From NCBI GenBank assembly GCA_035772405.1, contig JAYKKM010000082.1, positions 496,001 to 560,000 of the forward strand: a DNA stretch of 64,000 nucleotides, given 5' to 3'. The notes beneath the pieces are model-generated. The model had not been told where the DNA came from. It made no database searches and worked only from the letters and a program-made list of their open reading frames with translations. This document shows positions 20,643 to 32,876 of this stretch, piece by piece. Origin of the DNA: Chrysogorgia sp. JL179-B06 (taxonomy: Eukaryota; Cnidaria; Anthozoa; Scleralcyonacea; Chrysogorgiidae). Position numbers and translations under genes: made by a program. Position 1 is the first letter of the stretch; each line of letters begins with the position of its first letter.

Positions 20643-22868
20643 CAGATATTAGGATGACTCGTGGATTAAAGATTGCTTATTTAAACATTCGAAGTCTTCG
20701 GAACAAAATTGACTCGCTACGCTTGGAAGGCATAGACACAAAAACGATTGATGTCCTTACATTATCTGAGACATGGTTGGACGATTCAATTCATGACTCT
20801 GAGATAACATTGCCTGGATTTATTTGTGTAAGAAAAGACCGGGTCGGGGTGAAGGAAGGCTATGGTTATTATGTGTGGTTATTTATAACCACATGGTGTG
20901 GTTATTTATGTTCGAGCGGGTTTGCCTTTTCGGATAAGAAATGACATCAACTCTGGTTGCAGGAGTGAATGCTTATGGATTGAACTAACTCGGGACAGGT
21001 GCAAACCAACGATAATCTGTTGTTCGTATAGAGCTCCAGACGAGGACTTTGGTGAGTATATTTCTAGTCTGGAAAGCTGTATGCCAGCTATTGACTTGGA
21101 GAAATCTGATTTAGTTTTTTGGGGAGATCTGAATGTGAATATGTTACCAAATTCCAGAAGCCGTAAGGGAGAAAAACAAAAGCTATCAAATTTCATGCGC
21201 ATGATGGATTTAACTCAACTTATAAAAGAGCCAACTCGTATTGTTGATACCACTCGTTCGTTGATTGATGTGATTCTTGTGAATAATGAGCATCGCATTA
21301 TAAAATCTGGTGTTGTTCCAGTCTCACTTAGTGATCACTTTTTGATCTTTTGTGTTTTGAAAGCTGGCGTCATGAAGGCACAACCAAGAACAATTGAATA
21401 TCGTTCTTATAAACACTTCGATACTCATGCGTTTAATAAAGACCTGAACAATGTTCCCTGGAATGTTGTTTACAACGAGGAAAACATTGATGATGCTTTA
21501 TTCACTTGGAACCGATTATTTTCCGATATCGCAGACGAACATGCACCGATAAAGAAGCGTCGAGTGAAGGGTATACCATCACCTTGGATGAACAGTAAAT
21601 TAAGTGAATCGATGCGAGATCGTGATTTCCATCATCGGAAAGCAATTAAATCAAACTCAACTTATTATTGGGGAATACATAGAAGGCTTAGAAACTTTGT
21701 CAATCGTGAAATAAAATCTGCCAAATCAAAATATTACTGTGATTTAATTGAAGAGGCAGACGGGGATTCGAGAAAAATATGGAAAGCTGTCAACGATGCT
21801 TCCCGTCGTGGTGTCAATTATTCGAGTGGATCACGTCCACAATGTATTATATCAGACGGTGTCCAATATTCGTCTCCTAAGTCTATTGCTGCAGCGCTGA
21901 ACTCATATTTTGCGTCTATTGGGAAAATCCTAGCTGATAAGATAACATCTATAGTTGACTCTAATGAAGCTGTGTCAGGACTGTCCGAAAATGTTTTCCA
22001 GCTAAACGAACTAGACGAGTCGATCGTACTTCAGCAGTTACTTTCTCTCAAAACCAATAAGGCTATAGGTCTAGATAAAATTAGCGCAAGGTTGTTAAAG
22101 TGTTCTGCCCATTCAATTTGTTCTTCAATCACTAGACTGTTGAATTTATCTATTCGATCGGGTAAGTTTCCTGAAATATGGAAATGCTCTAAAGTTTCAG
22201 CTCTGTTTAAATCAGGAGATCGAGCAAATCCAACGAATTATCGCCCAATTTCGATTTTGCTTACTCTAACAGACAGTTTGGCTTTAGACCAAAGCGTTCG
22301 ACGGTTACTGCCTTATCTAATTTTACAGATGAAGTGCTGCATAATATGGAAAGAGGGAAGTTTTGTGGAGCGGTTTTTTTGGACTTATCTAAGGCGTTCG
22401 ACACCGTAGACCATGACATTTTACTTAACAAATTATCAACACTCGGGATATGTCCACCTACCTTACAGTGGTTTCGGTCGTATCTCGGTAACAGGAAACA
22501 GCGAACGTCATGTGACCATGAATTATCAGATGAACTGCCTGTGAAACTTGGCGTGCCTCAAGGAAGTATATTGGGGCCGTTGTTATTTATTATTTACGTT
22601 GATAATTTACCAACCACTGTGAATCATTCTGAAATGTGACTTTATGCTGACGACACGGTAATGTATTGTTACAACTCAAACCTTCAAGATCTTGAAAGAG
22701 AACTTAACGAAGATCTTTTAACAGTAGCCAAATGGCTTAATGAACACAAGCTGACCTTAAACTTAGAAAAAACAAAATCTATGATTATAGGTAGCAATCG
22801 TAAGCTTGGAGATATTAGATCGTTATCCCTATCTATTTTTGATTATGGAATAACTAGTGTAAATAATT
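20643..22868 (+). mobile_element. Truncated non-LTR retrotransposon (CR1/L2/jockey-like LINE)
   Basis: Lies in the opposite direction to the interrupted integrase gene. It lacks ORF1 and also stops within the reverse transcriptase C-terminal part, so both ends are truncated; a LINE normally keeps its 3' end, so a later deletion at about 22868, which also removed integrase codons, is likely. No poly-A tail or clear target duplication is seen. Confidence 0.8.
20654..22830 (+). pseudogene. LINE ORF2: endonuclease plus reverse transcriptase, frameshifted
   Basis: Apurinic-type endonuclease motifs in order: AYLNIRSLRNKID, SETWLDDSI, FWGDLNVN, SLIDVILVN and VSLSDHFLIF. Reverse transcriptase motifs: FLDLSKAFDTVDHDIL, GVPQGSILGPLLF and YADDT (YADDT read across a stop at 22637). 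Frame changes occur near 20890, where a short tandem duplication around 'ggttatttataaccacat' was inserted, and near 22270-22370. Non-functional. Confidence 0.85.
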
Positions 22869-23596
22869 GGTGGTCTTCTAGGTATACGCTTCGTTATGGT
22901 GAAAACTTCTTCGGTCCAGCTGGGTAAGTAACCTTTCTTGAATGTTCGTCTGGCTTTGCTGATTCGCACTTGATCACCCACGTTAAATTTATACTTGATG
23001 GGCGCGCTTGACTCGTCCGTACAATCGTTGCCACACCATGCTTTCATTCTCGTGATTCACATCAGCTGGTTTCATTCCAATACTCCGATGTCGCGAATGG
23101 TTATAGGAATACACCAACTTTTGTAGCACATCCATATACTTTACTGTATTCTTAGCTGTAAAATATTTCCACATCTTTCCCTTAAGCGTTCGATTGAATC
23201 GTTCCACAATAGACGCTTTGGTGTCGTTGTGCGTGGTGAAAAACCAAATGTTGTAATCTTTCAAAAGCTTCTGAAATGGTCTGTTGGTAAATTCAGTTCC
23301 TTTATCGGTATGAAGTTTCTCGGGACGTCTGCCTTTCTTACATATCTTCTTAAAGGCTTTAATCAGATTTTCTCCGGACTTTGTTTTCAATGGTTCGTTC
23401 TACCCACGCATACTTGGATAAGACATCAATGACAGTTAACATGTATTTATAGCCATTGTTTGCTTTACTCAACGAATCCATAATGACCAGATCAGCCTCC
23501 CACATTTCGTCCATTGCTCCGACAATAACTCTATTTCTCTTAAAACGATGTCGTACTGGTTTATGCAAAGTATATGTGTCTTGTTGTTTTAACCAG

Positions 23597-24853
23597 GTTT
23601 TTATCTCGTTTCGCGATAGTTTAAATTTCCCATCATTTTTTACGACACGGTAAATAGCATCGACGCCGCCAAAACTTGCCGGAATTCTGGGCTGTAATAC
23701 AGATCGTGTAGATACTGTTCCGCCATCTAACTCAGATTGCTGAATCACAATCTTGCCACCACAGCAAGCCGATACGCAGCGAATACGTCTGAAAATATTT
23801 CGAAGTGTGATATAAGGTAGACGTCTAGGAAGACAGGAGCAAGGCATGATCTTCACTCTACCAGGGTTTGATGTAAAATGAAAAAATCTTTCACGGAACA
23901 ACATGATATAAACACTCTAAAACACACTGTCACCTTCTCCTCAACAATCTCCACAAAGCAATTTTACGCCGTCTTTATCAGTAAATTATTTGATACACGC
24001 ATCTCTTGAAAGAACTGATCGGAATAGACGTAAACTTCATTTGAACCACATTTCTTTAGCAGTATCGGTCTTTCGTGCACAAAGTTCGTTGGATTCGAAC
24101 CCACGCATTCGCCTTTACCTAATGACCTTTTGATTACTTTTTCTCATTCAAACTAATTAACCAATATTCAAATCAGGCATAAAGTTGTTGCAGCACAGCA
24201 GACTAATGACTTTTTAATGGCTCCTCTCATTCAAAACCAATATATATTCAAATCAGGCCTTAGCAACTTTACAACATCCATAACGACAGCGTCGTTAATA
24301 AAACTAGACAAGTAAGCTGTTTAAACCGCGACAGTTTCTTCACCGGTTTATATTTTCTCAAGTCCACGCATCTAAAAACTTCAACAGTTCTTGCCACAGC
24401 TTCTCGAACTGTTTCGGAGTCACAAGAATTGCTAACTTTCGACACTAGTGTTAAATAAGCGATAATTCTTCCAAAATGCACAACATCCATCTTTTGGTAA
24501 ATATCGTGTAAATTATTCGGCAAGTTATCTCCACTTATTTGAACGGCAAGATACTCACACAAGTCCTCATGCTCCCTAAGACATGAATTCATATAAAAAC
24601 ATAAAGTAGTTTTGTCTATTTCGATATTATTTCTTCGCAATTCATCCCAAATCGTTTGCTCAGCCATGGCGCCAAAATGAAATATTCCCGCCAACAACTC
24701 GACTATTTATCTTCCTCGGCTAGGGTTCGGACCCCTTTCGGAACACGAGCTGGTATTTCAAAGAACATGCTAATTTGGCTAAGACAAAAGAAAGGTACTT
24801 GCAGTTCACCTAGTGCTGGTCCAAACGTGGTGTATTAAGCCCCGCACTCTACT
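23597..24853. repeat. Polinton right terminal inverted repeat
   Basis: Inverted partner of 13091-14348, ending at AGTAG (complement) before CACAAG. Differs by several indels; the 'cttaataattcatgagttat' stretch present near 13197 is missing here. Confidence 0.9.
24269..24667 (-). CDS. Bcl-2-like membrane-anchored protein, 132 aa (right TIR copy)
   Basis: Inverted duplicate of the gene at 13313-13711 with about ten amino-acid differences. The BH1-like VVHFGRIIAYLTLVSKV is identical and the hydrophobic tail is retained (LVLLTTLSLWML). Both copies are open although neighbouring Polinton genes are broken. Retention of two intact frames may reflect recent insertion or short length; the age of the copies could be estimated from their difference. 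Same uncertainty of assignment as the left copy. Confidence 0.5.
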   Translation of the reverse strand: MAEQTIWDELRRNNIEIDKTTLCFYMNSCLREHEDLCEYLAVQISGDNLPNNLHDIYQKMDVVHFGRIIAYLTLVSKVSNSCDSETVREAVARTVEVFRCVDLRKYKPVKKLSRFKQLTCLVLLTTLSLWML

Positions 24854-24924
24854 CACAAGCCGCAAAGGGATGCAAATAATCCAAGTTGCATGTTTACAGC
24901 GTCGAGTGAAGTTAAACAAGGTAT

Positions 24925-26090
24925 ACAGGGTTTGAAATAATGTTAAGAAAATAAGCCTATTATATTAAAAATTAATTATAAATTTTATAAGCTGTTTTTC
25001 ATAGGTTATTAAAATCAGGCATTATAATAGGCTAAATAGCGTGTTTTTGACACACTTTGTGTGTTTTTGTTTGTGTGTTTTTGTGTGTTTTTGTTTGTGG
25101 CTTTTTAAAGGAGAATGTGTCCTTGTATTAATTTGGAAATGGAAAAGTGTTGTAAGGGACCGTTCATTATTTATACCATGGGGTGGGGTGGTGAAAATGA
25201 GGGGGGGAGGGGGTCATGTAATGTTTGTTAGAATGTTTGGGTCTCTGAACCTGAATTTTAGAAATTCATTCCTTTAACCCTTTTTATATATACGTGCATG
25301 CATGATCAAACAGTTATTATTTAATATCGTTTTATTAATAGGCAAAAAATTGCACCCTCCCAAAAAAAAACTTTCATATATTTAGATAATTTTTGAAAGC
25401 CCTTCCCTCGTGACTCTCCTCAAAATTACCATAGCCCCCCCTCACTAGGTAATTTATGAATGCTTCCTAAATAGTGTTTTTGGTACCATATTTAGGATGT
25501 CATTTAGATCATCTACCCACCAAAAATCCAAAATGTTATGAATATAAAAATATACCATTTGTGAGAAATATTTACGGTAATTTCTGTATTTAGGTGTGGG
25601 GTGTTTATTCCCCCCTATTTTGAGGGGTGCATATTTCACTCTTCAGATTTCAAGTCCTTGCAGTCAGTTGTAATTTATTAATGTCAGTTAACGTCTGTGG
25701 CTTTGCCTCAGACTTCAACTTAATGCTTGAACTTGAAATCCGATCCAGTCTTCATTTCAGGGTTTGAATTATTACATGAAATAATTGCATTTTAATATCT
25801 GACTGGTCAGGTTTACAGTACAAGGTAGGATTTTTTACAGTCACCGCCTATTTTTGTAGCTGTAAACATCAGCCATTCCAGCAGCATGGGTCATGAATAG
25901 CAAGTAAGGCAAGGTAATTACCCTGTGCCATTCCCAGGCCTAAAAGGAGTCCACAATAAATCAGTGTACAAAGGAATAGTACATTAAAGGGGACCCAACT
26001 TTTAGTTCTTAGTGCTCTGACTCTTGACCATACTTCCAATTAACAGCTATACATTATACTGAAATAATGTGTCTACGATTTTTTGTTTCA
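24925..26090. other. Probable intron of the RS/NHL gene; no gene seen
   Basis: Contains a GTTTTT/GTGTGT-rich stretch (25045-25100) and poly-G and poly-C runs. Bounded by a donor at about 24924 and an acceptor (TTTGTTTCAG) ending at about 26090. Confidence 0.4.
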
Positions 26091-26567
26091 GTTGTTCAAC
26101 GGGTTTGGAGCGTTAAGACCTTTTCTTCGAAAAATGATAAGATGGTTCATGTAAATAGCGAAATGACCGCAACAGAATTCATTACGAAGGTTGCGAAAAT
26201 TTTAAATTTTCGCAAAGAGCTCATTTGTGTAACCTACAAGCTCCCCCGCAGCTTAGATGACGAGGTGGTGACAGTAGAGATTGAAGAACGAGATCAAAGT
26301 AGTCTTCTCCATGCTATTGATGTACTTAAAGTGCCTATGCAACGAAATTTTCAAGTTCCAGGAAATAACCTCAAGGGAAAATTTGAACCTATTTCTTTTG
26401 ATTCTGAAAGTTTCAGGGCCAATAATTACAGGGAACTATATATTTTTTGCTTTTAAAAACAGTAGGTCTGACCCAAAATGTTGAGACAATTTTTGCTCGG
26501 TCAAACCGAGTATCCCTGGGACCACGTGACGTCATTAGTTGTGTACTAGTCTCGAAGTACTGTAAGT

Positions 26568-29362
26568 ATGGCGAGCGTTCAAAGCGTGCGAAATCGAAGA
26601 GTTAGTGGAAAGTTTTGTGTCGCTGGTGGTCCGGGAAACATTAGTTGCAATAATACAAGCCTAACACAGGGTATTTCTATGCATGTTTTTCCATCAAAAG
26701 ATAATTTAAAAAGAAAATGGACTCGATTTGTTCAAAAGCATAGACCAACATTTAAGCCATCAGAAACGTCTGTGTTGTGCTGTTCATTTCCACAAAGATT
26801 GTTTTTCTCGTCGCTTGGATCTCCTTGACCACGATGGGAAAGATTCTGTTAAAGTATCAAAGAGTAGACGACTGATTAAAGGGTCTATTCCCACAATAGA
26901 CACAGCTCGGCATGTGCAGGAGCAGGATGAGGATACACCAGATTGGATGACTCGCGATAAGAGAACGATCAAGAGAAAGGTAAGACGATTCTTCCTCTGT
27001 ATCAGTCAGCATGCAAGCTGCTTCCTAATAGGATTTACGTTAAATATTGAAATTTGAAAGATAACATAACGAAAATTGGAGCGGTTTGTCAGACGTAAAA
27101 CGTTTATTCTTTCTCTTATGACTTACGGTATGTTGTTTTAGATGCTCAAACAGACGTTGATACCATCCTCTGAAACGATCAGTACATGTAAATTACGAGA
27201 TACGGATGCTACAAAGGAATTGCCAGATACGGATACTGCAATGGACTTACCAGATACGAATGCTACAACAGACTTGCTAGATACGGATGCTACAACAGGC
27301 TTGTTAGATACTGATGCTACAAGTACAACTGGCTTGCTAGATACCAATGCCACAACGGACATGGAAGGGACCACTTCACAACGTTCACAACAGTCTAGTG
27401 CTGGAAATCATCTGGATCTGGATCATAACTCGACAGACTTTGTCCCTGCACACGTTTCGTGCGAAAAGTGCCCCAAGAAAAATCTTATTATACGATGCCT
27501 TCAAAAAAATAATAGCTATTTGAGAAGAACAGCCAAGGAACTGAAAGAACGTGTTAAAACGGTAGGTATAAATATAAAGTGTCAGGTCAAATTAAAACTA
27601 TTATTTGAGCGATCTTATACATGTACCTGAATGGTTGCAATACTGCATTTATAGGCCTGTAATAGTGATACTACTGAAACTTCAGCAGATGAATTTGATG
27701 AAAACTGTGAAGTTACAGAAAGCTGTGAAGTAACAGAAACAAACAAGTGTCAGAATTCATTTGGCCAGGAGGAAAGTACAGCAAGTGAGCCAGACACCTG
27801 TACAGAAGGAGAGGAGCCGGGTGATGGTAAAGATCCAAACTGGAATTTTGTAGAGGAATTAACAGAGGATTCTGATGACGAGGATGACGAAGATCCAACA
27901 GTTGATAGTAATAATACAGTAAGGTATGTTGTAATGTTTTCAACTACATTGGGCCATTGTGCTATTCCAGTTTTCATCTGCACACCCCCTCTTGAGGAAC
28001 CTTGGAAGAGGGGCTTTATGATGAGCATGACAATTCTGGGGGAACACTGTTGTTGAGCATGGAAATTCCAAGGTGAGGTCGCCAAACCCACATTTCCAAG
28101 AGATGGGGTTTAGTGCACTTGGCTTTGGAAGCCAACAGTGCAACCCTCACTTGGAATTTCCAGGAGGGGGTTCAAATTACTTACAATTTTAAGATAAAAA
28201 TTGGAATAGTCCATTTCATTTAATATGTACACCTGCTATTGAGGGGGGTTTATTCAAAACAACCTTAGGATAAACAATTTTTGTCCTTCTCCTTGGAAAG
28301 ATTTATACCTACTCTCCCCCTTGGATGTTTCTACCGCCGGTGCTATCGTCATGTTTTGCACACTAATTGGTAAAACTTCATGTTATAATGAAATAGACAC
28401 CCTAACCCAACCCTTAATCCTAACCCCCCCCCACCTTAAGTGTTTTCCTAACCCTAACCCCGCCTTCAATTGGTGCATGAAACATGATAGGAAACCTATA
28501 GGCTTCTATAGGCAATTGGCACATTGCCTATAGGTGCCCTATAGACTTTTTCTGTAAGGGTATAACCCTCCCCTTAGGACCCTAATTCCTATCACAGATG
28601 GATATTGTAATTGTGTATATGGAGGATGTCCACTATGTTTGCTACATGTATCCAAAATAATTCTAATCTATTATAAAAAATGAATATTACTAGAAATAAA
28701 TATCCACAAATTATATTCTAAATGTATGTGGTAATCATTTGTTTTATTTTTTACCTTTCAGGGTGGAATCTGGCATACCAGCTCATCAAGAACCAAAGTT
28801 CTTGGTTTTTTACACCATGCTTTTGAATCTTTTTACCATGTTTTGTTTTCAATGCAAAGCAGACAAGCCTAAAGTTCTCATGATGAGAAATGGGACAATG
28901 GTGACAGTTGTACAAACATGCACTAAATGCATGAATAAACCATTTGTCTGGCAAAGTCAGCCTTATATACTAGGAAGATATCCAGCTGGGAACATTTTAT
29001 TTAGTTTTGCTGTGTTGATGGCTGGGGCTTCCATAAGCAGGGTTCTTCTCTTATGCAGGCACATGGGGCTATCTGTTATCTCAATTCGTACATTTTTTCT
29101 TCACCAAAAAAAGTTTATCTTTCCTGCAATCCTACAATACTGGGAAACTTACAGGGCCAACCTGATTGAACAGTTACAGAAATCAAAAGATGTTGTATGG
29201 AGTGGAGATGGGAGGTTCGACTCCATGGGCCATAGTGCCAAATATGGAGCCTACACAATGTTCTGTTGTACTGTTTTGAAAATAGTGCACTTTGAGCTAC
29301 TTCAAGTAAGTATTTATTACACAAAATATCATTTGTCACTAGTGGTTTACTAAAGTCACAGT

Positions 29363-29427
<65 letters not shown>

Positions 29428-32330
29428 ACTATACCCCATTATTATACCGAATAAAGAAACTTCATAATATATGAAATGAATAAAATACTAAATGATTGAA
29501 CTTCAGTTGAAAGTAAGGAAATATTTACTTGTATAGTCAAGAAGTAATTTCTGTATATAGAGGGTCAGATAAAGTCCACTCTAAGTTAAGCATGGCAGCA
29601 CCATAAAACATTTTTGGTCAGTAAGATATCACCATTTTTTCATTTTCCAATAACAGAAATTTACTTAGAGAATGGCAGTTCACCACCTTTTCTCTTTGTT
29701 GTGTTGTGTTGTGTTATGCTCTATGGAGGCTCTTGAATTATATCTGAAAGGGCCATTGAATTAGATCTGAAAGCACTTAAGGCCTACATTAGCTTGTTGG
29801 TATGCCTTCAATCTACAGTGTAATTTACATGACTATATAGTATATCCCAACCCCACTGAGCAGCTGTGGTCATTGTCTAGACCTTGGTTTATTTTTTATA
29901 TTTTGTGCACACATAAATGTTGTCTTTTGTAGGCAAATCAAGCAGGAAGTAGTCAAGCGATGGAGTTACAGGGAGCAAAACAATGCTTTGACTTCTTATT
30001 ATTGGCAGGACTTGTAATTCCAGTATTCGTTTCCGACAGGCACCTTGGCATTGCTAAATGGGTACGAGAACACCAACCAAAAACCTGTCATTTTTATGAT
30101 ATTTGGCATGTTGCCAGATCTATCACAAAAAAAATGGTAAAAGCTGGCAAAAAGAAGTGTTATGAAATAATAACATACTGGGTGAAAGGTGTCAGAAGAC
30201 ATTTATATTGGTGTGCCACAAGCACAAAACAAGGCTTCCAACGACTAATATTGGCAAAGTGGAAGTCCTTTATGATGCATGTTGCCAATAAACATACAGG
30301 ACATCCAGATAGCTTGTACCCAAAATGTGCTCATGATCAAATTGAGCGCAGAAAATGGATAAAGATAGGTAAACACCTGTTGATGTAAATATTGCTACAG
30401 TACTCAATATATCTTATTAACCGCGAGAGCGCGGTCATTACTGGAAAATATCAGACCGAGGTCTTGACAGTACGGACCGGGTTCGTACATAAAAGACCAA
30501 GGTCTGATATTTTTCCCGTAATGACCAAGCGGTCGAGGTTAATACTAGTGATAGGTTTATTATATGGCATGGCTTTTTTAAACAACATACTTTACATACG
30601 TTTTGAGTGACAGAATCATCAGTTTCGTTCTTGTTCTTTTATTGCTTTCATAATAGTAAGACTCTCTTTTAGATTGTTCATCGTCCAACTCGTACATGAC
30701 TTAGTGCTTAATTTACTAAATTCGTTCAATTTTTGCTGCTTTTCAAAGTTTCCTATCGTTGTTCGGTTTGTTATGGTTTGTAAACAATGTGGCTGACAAA
30801 ATCCGTAATCCGGCACGTGACGTGTCTCAACCAATCAGAGCACGCAATTTCACCGGAAGTAGCTTGTGCCATATAATAAGATTTATTAGTATTACCTAAT
30901 AATACTATTAGTCTAATATAACAGGGTTAGAGTAGCAACATCTGCTGATCAACCATTTTGCAATTACTACAGTAGCTATGCAAATAAATGTGACATTCAC
31001 ATAACATGACATACACACTTTAAATTTTAGCAATGATTTGATATAGCAACCTTTAAATTCAAACCATGCTATACAATGCGTTATCCTAGTCAACCTCATA
31101 CCCATGGTCTTATACCTGGGGGTGGCAAGCAGAAATAAGATCCTGGGTATGAAGTTGCACCTAGTTTGATGTACTCAACATTTTCACTTACTAATCTATT
31201 TTTTATTATATACAGGAACCAAAAGTCATGAAAAATTGAAATCAATCCTGATGAACACCAGAATTCTGAATGATGTCAAAAAATTATCTTCCGATGCCCA
31301 GACTAGCTGTCTTGAGGGTTTCCATGCCACGTTAAACTACTGGCATCCCAAAATGTTGTGCTTCTCTTGGCTTGGGACATACTGCAGGTATATTTAATTA
31401 TAGTCTTGAGCTGCATGTAAAACATCTAACTTTTGTTTTGTTATCCTTCTTGCAATAGGCATATTTTAGCCAGCCTCCATTTCAACGAAAACGTCAAAAG
31501 AGAAGCTCGCAAGACAAAGGATGGGAAAACGTATTATAAAGTTACTTGGCCAAAATTTAAACAAGGAGAGGCAGTTGTACGCGAAGTTTCAGTTCCCCAA
31601 ACTTACCGTACGTATACCAATGTAATAATTTATATTGTAATTTCTCTATTAATCTCCCCTCTTCTAGTAAGCCCCCTTTTCTGGAAGCAGAAAATAGTTA
31701 AGCTGCTGTCTATTAATTAGGCCCCACAAACACACAAACAGACTTTTTGCATGTACAGTATATTTAAATTTTAAAATAAGCTCCCCTCTCCAATAGGCCT
31801 CCCTTAAAGATGCTCAGTAAAAAATAAGCCCCTTCCCAGGGGCCTAATAGAGAAATTATGGTAGGTATTTTAAATAAATTTAATTTAATTAAATAAAATA
31901 ATTTAACCACTTGCAATTGTTTGACCTTTCCAGAATATGTGTGTGCTATTAGAAAAGTATTACTTAGTCTATCAGCCAAAGACCGTTTGAAAATACTTCA
32001 GAAATATGAGGCAAAGGTACCAGATCCCCTCAACAGACAATTTGATGATAGGGTATCAAAAGTAGAAGCCATACGCCGCAAAGATGAAAGAAATAAGCTC
32101 AGCACACAGTTATTTCCAGCAGGTATATTATTGTATACATAGTGTTAAGTTTTAATTTAAAATATCAGTAGACTGATTATTTTATTTTATAATATCCAGC
32201 CAACAAGCAACAAGATCTCCAGTCACAGATAAATACTCAAGAGGGCCCACCTGCCAAGAAGAAGAAAGCCCCATGTTGTAAAAAGTGTCACCAGCCCATG
32301 AAGGGTCATCTGCGTAACCACTGCCGCTAA
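26568..32330 (+). CDS. Kolobok transposase with THAP domain, nine exons
   Basis: Exons, approximately: 26568-26980, 27142-27561, 27655-27923, 28762-29306, 29933-30367, 31216-31386, 31459-31606, 31932-32121, 32200-32330, with GT-AG borders. Exon 1 holds a C2CH THAP zinc finger (KFCVAGGP..C, then VHFHKDCF), with one frame change near 26785 that could be a real mutation. Exon 2 has a tandem 'LLDTDATTG' peptide repeat. The DDE-like residues are D in VWSGDGRFDSMGHSAKYG, D in VSDRHLGIAKW and E in CLEGFHATLNYWHPK. The C-terminus has a CC..C..H zinc-like cluster. It cuts and pastes the element. Apart from the THAP frameshift the gene looks nearly complete. Confidence 0.75.
28390..28460. repeat. Degenerate CCCTAA-like repeats in an intron
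   Basis: Short imperfect runs 'accctaaccc', 'cctaacccc', reminiscent of telomere repeats. A similar stretch is at about 63230-63265. Probably low-complexity sequence. Confidence 0.4.
29365..29427. repeat. (AGAC)n microsatellite
   Basis: About 15 uninterrupted tetramers in an intron of the Kolobok transposase gene. Confidence 0.98.
30417..30542. repeat. 126-bp near-perfect palindrome (snap-back MITE) in a transposase intron
   Basis: The left arm TTAACCGCGAGAGCGCGGTC pairs with the right arm along almost the whole length; the centre is near 'ccgggttcgtac'. A further inverted pair surrounds 30545-30893 ('tttattatatggca' near 30556 and its complement near 30870), so the palindrome may be one end of a longer non-autonomous element. 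Confidence 0.8.
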
Positions 32331-32876
32331 GTCTTGTGACATTCTTTGCACATGCACTAGACACCACAAGTTTTTTACATTTTATTTTACAAACAAGAAG
32401 TTGTAACATTACATCAGTACTTGTATATATATATAAGTTTCACTCATCACACCTCTCTTGTGCTGTTGCATATCCTGTTATGTTCTCAGTATAAATCCTT
32501 GTCCTTATGCTGTGGTAGACACATGCTGGTAGTGGTCTTGTATTCTCCCACCCTAAATAGCCACACAACCACCTTATCAGCCATCTGTATGCAGTGGCTC
32601 TGAGTAGTCTGCAATTTTAACATGAAATAGCTGTAATCATACTATATAATATATGCATTTTATTATCTTTTATTATATCCCATTTACACTACAATCAATT
32701 TTTGGTAAAGCTCAGATAAAAACACCACCCATACTAATTTTACTTGCACTTGAACCTTGCAAATAGGTAGTCCAAGTATAAAGTGTTAAATATATACAGT
32801 CAACATTTATATCGAATACATGCCAAAAATAGCACATAGTGTACATGGGAATAATATATCTGAAAAAAAAAGTCAC

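Larger units (their letters stand above)
20506..23726 (-). pseudogene. Polinton integrase with C-terminal chromodomain, split by a LINE
   Basis: Retroviral-type integrase that joins the element to the host chromosome. From the start at about 23726: PASFGGVDAIYRV, a zinc/linker segment (KPVRHRFKRNRVIVG), then the D-D-E core with WEADLVIM, HTDKGTEF and SIVERFNRTLK. KFNVGDQVRISK follows, up to about 22870, where the LINE begins. Beyond the LINE, 20640-20506 encodes a chromodomain end (KEYLVKWLGYSNDFNSWV). About 20 residues between the two parts are missing. There are frameshifts near 23687, 23380 and 23030. The chromodomain probably steers insertion to particular chromatin. Confidence 0.85.
13091..24853. 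mobile_element. Polinton/Maverick, 11.8 kb, decayed, no DNA polymerase B
   Basis: Ends begin AGTAG on each strand. Flanking hexamers are CACGAG (13085-13090) and CACAAG (24854-24859), a 6-bp target duplication with one change, as expected for Polintons. Inverted repeats of about 1.26 kb. Gene set, left to right: Bcl-2-like, Cys-motif protein, packaging ATPase, pX-like, capsid-associated protein (plus strand); adenain-like protease, major capsid, core protein, minor capsid, integrase, Bcl-2-like (minus strand). The family's protein-primed DNA polymerase is absent and there is no room for it. Several genes carry frameshifts, so this is a relic. A LINE is inserted in the integrase gene. Confidence 0.9.
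12692..24924 (+). pseudogene. Arginine/serine-rich exon 1 of the RS/NHL gene, split by the Polinton
   Basis: ATG at 12692 opens MSSSGTDTNSSSSSSDSD followed by RS dipeptide runs (RSRSRSRSPRSR). RS domains occur in splicing factors and nuclear proteins, but low complexity precludes naming it. The frame reaches SPARHE at 13090, where the Polinton begins. After the Polinton (24854) the same frame continues HKPQRDANNPSCMF to a good donor at about 24924 (AAACAAG|GTATACAG). The phase fits the acceptor at about 26091, so it is plausibly the first exon of the gene continued at 26091 and beyond. Confidence 0.55.

Noticed and set aside
28390..28460. Interstitial telomere
   Set aside because: Only a few imperfect CCCTAA units within a low-complexity C-rich intron.
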